57,309 bases of DNA, taken from Streptococcus sanguinis SK355. GTDB lineage: Bacteria; Bacillota; Bacilli; Lactobacillales; Streptococcaceae. Below are positions 51,996 through 57,309 of this stretch, piece after piece. Under the pieces are notes generated by a model, which made no database searches, was not told the origin of the DNA, and was given only the letters and a program-made list of their open reading frames with translations. The translations under genes and the position numbers were made by a program. The first letter of the stretch is position 1. The number at the start of each line of letters is the position of its first letter. The stretch is from assembly GCF_000212855.1 (NCBI RefSeq), contig NZ_GL890993.1:1530439-1587747 (forward strand), written 5' to 3'.

Positions 51996-53665
51996 TGTAT
52001 CAAGCTTTATATCGAAAGTACCGCAGTCAGACCTTTGGTCAGCTGGTGGGGCAGCAGGTAGTAGCCACCACCTTGCGGCAGGCTGTTGAGCAAGAGAAAA
52101 TCAGCCATGCCTATCTTTTTTCTGGCCCGCGTGGAACAGGAAAGACCAGCGTTGCCAAGATTTTTGCTAAGGCTATGAACTGTCCGAATCAAAAGGATGG
52201 TGAGCCCTGCAATGACTGCTATATCTGTCAGGCCATCACTGAGGGGAGCCTTGAAGACGTCATCGAAATTGATGCGGCTTCTAATAATGGGGTAGATGAG
52301 ATTCGTGACATTCGGGACAAGTCCACCTATGCGCCCAGTCTAGCCAAGCACAAGGTCTATATCATTGACGAGGTGCACATGCTTTCGACTGGGGCTTTTA
52401 ATGCCTTGCTCAAGACCTTGGAAGAGCCAACGGAAAATGTGGTCTTTATCCTAGCGACGACAGAGCTGCATAAGATTCCAGCGACCATTCTTTCCCGTGT
52501 CCAGCGTTTTGAGTTTAAGTCTATCAAGACGCAGGACATTATTGGTCATATTGAGTGGATTTTGGAGCAGGAAGGGATTGATTTTGAGCAGGAAGGTGTG
52601 CAGATTATTGCCCGTCGAGCTGAGGGCGGTATGCGGGACGCCTTGTCTATCCTCGATCAGGCTCTTAGCTTAACTCAAGAAAATCGTTTGACCACTGATA
52701 TTGCTGAAGAAATCACTGGATCTATCAGCTTGGGAGCCTTGGATGCCTATGTAGCTGCTTTGATTGCTCATGATGCAGTTGCAGCCTTGGATAATCTCAA
52801 TCTGATTTTTGATAGCGGTAAAAACATGGCTCGTTTTGTGACGGACCTCCTGCAATATCTGCGTGATCTAATCATTGTCAAAACTGGCGGGGAGAATCAT
52901 CATGCTAGTGAGATCTTTCTGGAAAATCTCAAGACACCGCAGGAGACTCTCTTTGCCATGATTGATATGGCGACCAAGAGTTTGGCAGACATCAAGAACA
53001 GCCTGCAGCCTAAGATTTATACAGAGATGATGACCATTCGACTGGCAGAGATCAGCAGCCATCCTATGGTGGCAGCAATTCCGAATAATCTAGCCGATGA
53101 GCTTAAGGGATTGAGACAAGAAATTGATAGTCTTAAGCAGCAGCTGGCTAATGGCAATGGAAAACCTGCAGCAGCTGTCAAAACTTCGGATATTCGACCG
53201 CAGAAATCTAAGGGCTACCGAGCAGACCGCAATAAGGTCAATGCTATCCTAGAAGAGGCTCTTGACAATCCTAGTCTGGCTCGCAGCAATCTGACTAAGC
53301 TGCAGAATGCTTGGGGTGAGATTATTGAAAGTCTGGCTGGAGCTGACAAGGCCTTGCTGGCAGGCTCGCAACCGGTGGCGGCTAACGAAAGCCACGCTAT
53401 CTTAGCTTTTGAGTCTAATTTCAACGCTGAGCAGACCATGAAGCGGGACAATCTCAATACCATGTTTGGCAATATCCTCAGCAATGCGGCAGGATTTTCA
53501 CCTGAGATTTTGGCTATTTCATTGGAAGAGTGGACCAAGATTCGGGCGGATTTTTCGGCTCGCAGCCGCAATGGTAAGGCAGAGGTTGAAGAGAAGGAAG
53601 AAGAAAGCTTGATTCCAGAGGGATTTGACTTTTTAGCAGAAAAAATTACCATTCAAGAGGACTAA
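51995..53665 (+). CDS. dnaX: DNA polymerase III subunits gamma/tau
   Basis: A 556-residue clamp-loader ATPase. Walker [10 protein letters not shown] at residues about 44-52, zinc Cys in [16 protein letters not shown], Walker [10 protein letters not shown] and sensor TTELHKIP. Domain III follows, and the C-terminal part is a tau-specific extension rich in Glu near the end. Start ATGTATCAAGC, overlapping the fRMsr stop. Confidence 0.96.
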   Translation: MYQALYRKYRSQTFGQLVGQQVVATTLRQAVEQEKISHAYLFSGPRGTGKTSVAKIFAKAMNCPNQKDGEPCNDCYICQAITEGSLEDVIEIDAASNNGVDEIRDIRDKSTYAPSLAKHKVYIIDEVHMLSTGAFNALLKTLEEPTENVVFILATTELHKIPATILSRVQRFEFKSIKTQDIIGHIEWILEQEGIDFEQEGVQIIARRAEGGMRDALSILDQALSLTQENRLTTDIAEEITGSISLGALDAYVAALIAHDAVAALDNLNLIFDSGKNMARFVTDLLQYLRDLIIVKTGGENHHASEIFLENLKTPQETLFAMIDMATKSLADIKNSLQPKIYTEMMTIRLAEISSHPMVAAIPNNLADELKGLRQEIDSLKQQLANGNGKPAAAVKTSDIRPQKSKGYRADRNKVNAILEEALDNPSLARSNLTKLQNAWGEIIESLAGADKALLAGSQPVAANESHAILAFESNFNAEQTMKRDNLNTMFGNILSNAAGFSPEILAISLEEWTKIRADFSARSRNGKAEVEEKEEESLIPEGFDFLAEKITIQED

Positions 53666-53688
53666 AAAAAGATTTTTCTAGGTTTTCG

Positions 53689-53697
53689 TGTTATAAT
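53689..53697 (+). promoter_or_regulatory. Extended -10 promoter of the DUF3272 gene, probably leaderless
   Basis: TGT then TATAAT (53692-53697). The ATG at 53704 is 6 nt later and has no RBS. Confidence 0.6.
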
Positions 53698-53703
53698 AAA
53701 ACT

Positions 53704-53895
53704 ATGAACAGACGACAATTTATTGTAATGGCTGTTTTTACGGCCTTAGAGACCTATTTTTTCAATGAATCCATCATGGCGGGGCGCTATTTCATGGCTG
53801 CTTTCTGGGCAGTTTTGGTGCTGCGCAATCTGCAGATTTCCTATGTCATGGGGCGGATTGTGGATGAAATCGATAAACATTTAGGACCGAAATAA
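53704..53895 (+). CDS. DUF3272 family small membrane protein
   Basis: A 63-residue protein with two hydrophobic stretches (residues about 5-20 and 26-45). It matches the streptococcal DUF3272 family, function unknown. It sits directly after dnaX. Confidence 0.8.
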   Translation: MNRRQFIVMAVFTALETYFFNESIMAGRYFMAAFWAVLVLRNLQISYVMGRIVDEIDKHLGPK

Positions 53896-53902
53896 TGAAA
53901 AC

Positions 53903-53933
53903 AGGACTGAGTCATTAAGACTTAGTCCTTTTG
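53903..53933. terminator. Terminator between DUF3272 and birA
   Basis: AGGACTGAGTC (53903-53913) and GACTTAGTCCT (53919-53929), one G-T pair, with flanking A-run and T-run. It can serve both converging genes. Confidence 0.88.
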
Positions 53934-53949
53934 AAATGAATTTTTTTGA

Positions 53950-54885
53950 TTACCAGCTGGTCAGCGAGACTTCGCCGCTATTAAGCCAGATTTCCTGACC
54001 ATTATCAAGCTGAATGAGGAGTTGACCACTGTCTGAGATGTCTTTGGCCAAACCTTGGTAGTCTGAGCCTTTTTGGCTGAAGGTCACTTGCCGTCCCAGA
54101 ACCAAGGAGCGTTGCTTGTAGAGGTAGATGAGCTCTTCTGGGTCACTTTCGTAGAAGCATTTCCAAATCTCGGCAATGAGCTCATTGCGACTAATGGCTG
54201 GTTTCTCTTCAAAGAGGGAGCCGGCTTTTTCTTTGATGTCGGCTGGAAAGTCTGTAATGAAAAAATTAAAACCAACACCGATGATGACATCGGTGACGAG
54301 TCCTGTCTCAATAGAAGTCGTAGCCTCAGTTAAGATGCCGGAAATTTTCTTGTTTCGATAGTAAATGTCATTAACCCACTTGATATCAATCTCCATGAGG
54401 GTTAGATTTTTCACCGCCTTGTAGATAGCTCCCGCAGTCAAGATAGTATAGGAGGGGAGCTGGTCGAAGGGGAGGTTGGGCTTGAGGTGGAGAGACATGT
54501 AAAAGCCGCCCTGGCTGGGGCAGAAGAAGGAACGACCAAAACGGCCACGGCCTGCGGATTGAGCAGCGGCCAGATAGAGAGTGTTGGCCGGTCGTCCGGC
54601 CTCCATGCCAGCCTTGGCATCCATCTGAGTGGATTGGCAGTCAGGATTGAAGGAGACCTGAACAGGAGAGTGGGCTTCAATCCAGTCAGGAATCAGTAGA
54701 TCACCGGCTGTCAATCGATAGCCCCGGTTTTTGACGGATTCGATTTGAATTCCTTCTTTCTCCAATTTTTGAATGGCCTTCCAAATGGAAGTTCGTGAAA
54801 TGCCCAATTCTTGGGCTATTTTTTCGCCGTTGACATAGTCGTCAGCCTGGCTGAGGATATCAAAGAGTTTTTCGTAGGTTTTCAT
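53950..54885 (-). CDS. birA: Biotin-protein ligase / repressor BirA
   Basis: A 311-residue bifunctional BirA. The N-terminal winged HTH (GEKIAQELGISRTSIWKAI) binds DNA; the ligase domain has SAGRGRFGRSFF (the GRGRxGR biotinyl-AMP loop) and KWVNDIYY; the C-terminal SH3-like domain follows. It attaches biotin to acetyl-CoA carboxylase. The minus-strand upstream has only a weak RBS (the strong AGGAGG there is on the plus strand), so it may be poorly translated. It follows galR by 16 nt. Confidence 0.95.
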   Translation of the reverse strand: MKTYEKLFDILSQADDYVNGEKIAQELGISRTSIWKAIQKLEKEGIQIESVKNRGYRLTAGDLLIPDWIEAHSPVQVSFNPDCQSTQMDAKAGMEAGRPANTLYLAAAQSAGRGRFGRSFFCPSQGGFYMSLHLKPNLPFDQLPSYTILTAGAIYKAVKNLTLMEIDIKWVNDIYYRNKKISGILTEATTSIETGLVTDVIIGVGFNFFITDFPADIKEKAGSLFEEKPAISRNELIAEIWKCFYESDPEELIYLYKQRSLVLGRQVTFSQKGSDYQGLAKDISDSGQLLIQLDNGQEIWLNSGEVSLTSW

Positions 54886-54901
54886 AGGAGGTCTTTCTAG
54901 C

Positions 54902-55903
54902 TTAAAAGCTGCTTTCTCTTAGTGTCAGCTTGGTAGAGAGCTTAATCATGTAAGGGATGGAGCTTTCGTCAGTTTTGATCATCTGGTCCAGTATCTGCAG
55001 AGCTTGCTTACCCATCTCCTCTGTAAATACTGTCACAGTACTGAGAGGCGGATAGACGTATTTGGCAATGGATGTATCATTAAAGGAAATAATCTGGACA
55101 TCTTGGGGAACAGCTATTCCCGCTTCCTGAAGAGCACGGAGAGCACCGACTGCCAGAGCATCGCTGGCAATAAAGAGTGCTTTGGGCATCCGCTCTTTTT
55201 GCTGGTCAATCATGTCTTTCATCAGCTGGTAGCCAGACTCAGAGGAGAATTTGCCTATCTTGACATAAGTTGGCTGATAAAGATCTTTGTCACTAAGGTA
55301 ACGGCAGAAGCAGGGCAAGCGTGGGTCATCAAGACTTATCGTTCCGTCTGCCGTTTCTTCGCGTCCAGCAATCATCCCGATTTCTCGTATGCCCTGCTCA
55401 AGAAAATGGTCGAGAACATGGGTAACGGCATGTTCAAAATCCGTTGTCACACAGCTATGGCCTTGGTCTAGCGTATCGCTATCCACGAAAACCAAAGGAG
55501 GACTGTATTGCTCCAGCTCCTGCACTTGCTTGGTGCTGAATTTTCCAATGGCAATGATGCCGTCAATCTGTTCTAGCTGGCTCAGAGAATCGTTGTTGAA
55601 AATCCGTACGATATCATAGCCCAGTTCCTGGGCTTTCTTTTCAATGCCTAAGCGGATGGAGTAGTAGTAAAGATCATCCAGCTCTTCTAGCTCAGTGTAC
55701 CATTCCACGATGGCAATGCGATGGGTTTGAGGTGGAGTCTTTTTCTGTCTGTTGCTTTTTTTGTAGTTGAGCTGTTCAGCGATATTGAAAATCTTCTTAC
55801 GCGTCTCATCGCTGACAGACATGGACTTGTCATAGTTCAAAACCCGCGAAACAGTTGCGGAAGAAACACCAGCAGTCTGGGCGATATCTTTGATAGTAGC
55901 CAT
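54902..55903 (-). CDS. galR: LacI-family galactose operon repressor GalR
   Basis: A 333-residue LacI/GalR regulator. HTH TIKDIAQTAGVSSATVSRVLN at residues 3-23 is followed by a hinge and a periplasmic-binding-like domain (VDSDTLDQGHSCVTTDFEHAV, FNDTSIAKYVYPPLSTV). It is divergent from galK across a 205-bp region holding GTAAA-type operators. RBS AAAGGA on the minus strand. Galactose or a derivative is the likely inducer. Confidence 0.93.
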   Translation of the reverse strand: MATIKDIAQTAGVSSATVSRVLNYDKSMSVSDETRKKIFNIAEQLNYKKSNRQKKTPPQTHRIAIVEWYTELEELDDLYYYSIRLGIEKKAQELGYDIVRIFNNDSLSQLEQIDGIIAIGKFSTKQVQELEQYSPPLVFVDSDTLDQGHSCVTTDFEHAVTHVLDHFLEQGIREIGMIAGREETADGTISLDDPRLPCFCRYLSDKDLYQPTYVKIGKFSSESGYQLMKDMIDQQKERMPKALFIASDALAVGALRALQEAGIAVPQDVQIISFNDTSIAKYVYPPLSTVTVFTEEMGKQALQILDQMIKTDESSIPYMIKLSTKLTLRESSF

Positions 55904-55953
55904 TTGATTTGGTCCTTTTTAATTTACTGTCTACATAAATTATAACTCAAAAA

Positions 55954-56018
55954 TTAGTAAATAACAAAGAAGAATTTAGTAAATATTTGCCATGTATTAA
56001 ATTAAGTAAAATTTTACT
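55954..56018. promoter_or_regulatory. GalR operator candidates in the galR-galK gap
   Basis: The 14-bp perfect palindrome AGTAAAATTTTACT is at 56005-56018, just upstream of the galK -35. Half-sites TTAGTAAA occur at 55954-55961 and 55976-55983, and a further GTTTTACT at 56031-56038 lies in the galK promoter spacer. Confidence 0.6.
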
Positions 56019-56025
56019 AAATTTA

Positions 56026-56075
56026 TTGAAGTTTTACTCGGAAACGGTTATAATAAATATAAGAAAACGATTACA
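56026..56075 (+). promoter_or_regulatory. galK promoter with an overlapping cre site
   Basis: TTGAAG (56026-56031), a 17-nt spacer and TATAAT (56049-56054). At 56061-56075 the sequence AAGAAAACGATTACA fits the CcpA cre consensus with one mismatch and covers the expected start point, so glucose repression by CcpA is likely. Confidence 0.7.
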
Positions 56076-56108
56076 AAGTCAATCATTCATTTTAAAGGAG
56101 TTTAGCTT

Positions 56109-57287
56109 ATGTCAAACCTAATTTCAGCGGAGCAAGTCCGCGCAGATTTTGCCAAAGTTTTTGGAGTAGAGTCGGATCACACTTTCTTTTCACCCGGTCG
56201 GATCAATCTGATTGGAGAGCATACCGACTATAACGGCGGCCATGTCTTTCCTGCAGCAATTTCTCTAGGAACTTATGGAGCGGCTCGCAAGCGTGATGAC
56301 CAGCTCTTGCGATTCTTCTCAGGAAATTTTGAAGAAAAAGGGATTATTGAAGTGCCGCTGGAAAACCTTCACTTTGAACCTGAGCATAACTGGACCAACT
56401 ATCCAAAAGGAGTTCTGCATTTTCTGCAGGAGGCAGGCCATACGATTGACCGAGGCATGGATGTCTATGTTTATGGAAATATTCCCAATGGATCAGGCTT
56501 GTCGTCTTCAGCATCACTTGAGCTCCTAACGGGTGTCATTGCTGAGAAACTTTTTGATTTGAACTTGGAACGTTTGGACCTAGTGAAAATCGGTAAATTA
56601 ACTGAGAATGAATTTATCGGGGTTAATTCTGGTATTATGGATCAGTTTGCTATCGGAATGGGTGCTGACCAGCGGGCTATTTACTTAGATACAAATACTC
56701 TTGAGTATGACTTGGTTCCGCTTGATCTCAAGGACAATGTAGTAGTGATTATGAATACCAACAAGCGTCGTGAGCTGGCGGATTCTAAGTACAATGAACG
56801 CCGTGCGGAGTGCGAAAAAGCTGTTGAAGAACTTAACCGCAAGCTGTCTATTGCAACTCTGGGCGAGTTGGATGAGTGGTTCTTTGATGAGTACAGCTAT
56901 CTGATAGAGGACGAAAATCGTCTCAAACGGGCTCGCCATGCTGTTTTGGAAAATCAACGAACTTTACAAGCGCGGGCAGCTTTGCAGGCAGGCGATCTTG
57001 ACAAGTTTGGCCGTCTCATGAATGCGTCTCATGTTTCATTGGAGCATGACTATGAAGTGACCGGCCTAGAGCTGGACACCTTGGTTCATACGGCCTGGGA
57101 GCAAGAAGGTGTTCTGGGGGCTCGTATGACCGGAGCTGGCTTCGGTGGCTGCGCCATTGCTTTAGTTGCTAAGGATACGGTGGACACTTTCAAAGAAAAT
57201 GTCGGCCGCAAGTATCAAGAAGTCGTCGGCTATGCCCCTAGCTTTTACATTGCAGAAGTAGCTGGCGGAAGCCGAGTGCTGGACTAA
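56109..57287 (+). CDS. galK: Galactokinase
   Basis: A 392-residue GHMP-family kinase, the first step of the Leloir pathway. The galactokinase signature [15 protein letters not shown] is at residues about 28-43, the ATP loop is [15 protein letters not shown], and motif 3 is [16 protein letters not shown] near the end. RBS AAAGGAG. The window ends 22 bp later, where the next gene (probably galT) would begin. Confidence 0.97.
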   Translation: MSNLISAEQVRADFAKVFGVESDHTFFSPGRINLIGEHTDYNGGHVFPAAISLGTYGAARKRDDQLLRFFSGNFEEKGIIEVPLENLHFEPEHNWTNYPKGVLHFLQEAGHTIDRGMDVYVYGNIPNGSGLSSSASLELLTGVIAEKLFDLNLERLDLVKIGKLTENEFIGVNSGIMDQFAIGMGADQRAIYLDTNTLEYDLVPLDLKDNVVVIMNTNKRRELADSKYNERRAECEKAVEELNRKLSIATLGELDEWFFDEYSYLIEDENRLKRARHAVLENQRTLQARAALQAGDLDKFGRLMNASHVSLEHDYEVTGLELDTLVHTAWEQEGVLGARMTGAGFGGCAIALVAKDTVDTFKENVGRKYQEVVGYAPSFYIAEVAGGSRVLD

Positions 57288-57309
57288 ATCACAGAAAAGG
57301 AACTTGAGT

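Overview
The window is chromosomal DNA of a low-GC Firmicute, almost certainly an oral Streptococcus of the sanguinis/mitis group. The evidence is gene content: the CiaR/CiaH two-component system with a near-invariant CiaR, the pstS-pstC-pstA-pstB1-pstB2-phoU operon with two ATPases, SatD, a DUF3272 protein, pepN, udk and galR/galK. The species assignment is inference from recognised families, not from a search. There are no rRNA or tRNA genes, no CRISPR array, no transposase and no phage genes.

Layout. 0-1.6 kb: a GbsR/MarR-type regulator behind a 36-bp palindromic operator, with an alpha/beta hydrolase. 1.8-4.8 kb: a DUF2130 protein, a GNAT acetyltransferase, and an unrecognised gene lying between the 5' and 3' remnants of a broken hydrolase gene. 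4.8-9.7 kb: housekeeping genes (truB, ribF, spx, UPF0223, inositol monophosphatase, rRNA methyltransferase). 9.8-14.8 kb: the phosphate ABC transporter operon. 14.9-19.1 kb: accessory cluster A. 19.3-30.6 kb: pepN, a CiaX-like gene, ciaRH, panE-like, glyoxalase, pgdA, a DEAD-box helicase, an oxidoreductase and udk. 30.7-31.4 kb: a DUF1275 membrane protein. 31.5-36.1 kb: accessory cluster B. 36.3-41.5 kb: leucine operon leuA-leuB-DUF1294-leuC-leuD behind a leader-peptide attenuator. 41.6-51.4 kb: a Sua5-like protein, an osmoprotectant ABC transporter, TfoX-N, SatD, DUF3307, a secreted nuclease, GrpB, a methyltransferase with a nonsense codon, peptidase E, an XRE regulator and a frameshifted hydrolase. 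51.5-53.9 kb: fRMsr, dnaX, DUF3272. 53.9-57.3 kb: birA and galR (minus strand), then galK (plus strand).

The most interesting content is clusters A and B. Each has several tandem copies of a small membrane-anchored protein, then a large protein with an N-terminal lipase/esterase domain (GxSxG serine) and a C-terminal helical domain, then two small helical proteins, the first with an FxG motif. This is the architecture of the reverse-orientation type VII secretion (T7SSb) lipase toxin TslA of Staphylococcus aureus, with partners TlaA1 and TlaA2 and immunity protein TilA. The two lipase halves look unrelated, but the C-terminal halves align. In cluster B each extra immunity-like copy is followed by a 20-to-40-codon stub of the toxin gene's 5' end, then its own terminator and extended -10 promoter. 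Cluster A shows a parallel arrangement. This suggests orphan-immunity arrays that grow in units spanning the immunity-toxin junction. No T7SS machinery gene is in the window.

Other points: a three-fold TTTAAG-type direct repeat (CiaR-like) upstream of the CiaX-like gene; a terminator hairpin inside the UPF0223 reading frame just after spx; an H-loop His-to-Arg change in PstB2; probable leaderless transcripts for fRMsr, DUF3272 and perhaps ribF; and several decaying genes (hydrolase remnants, methyltransferase ochre codon, A7-tract frameshift, SnoaL-like fragment).
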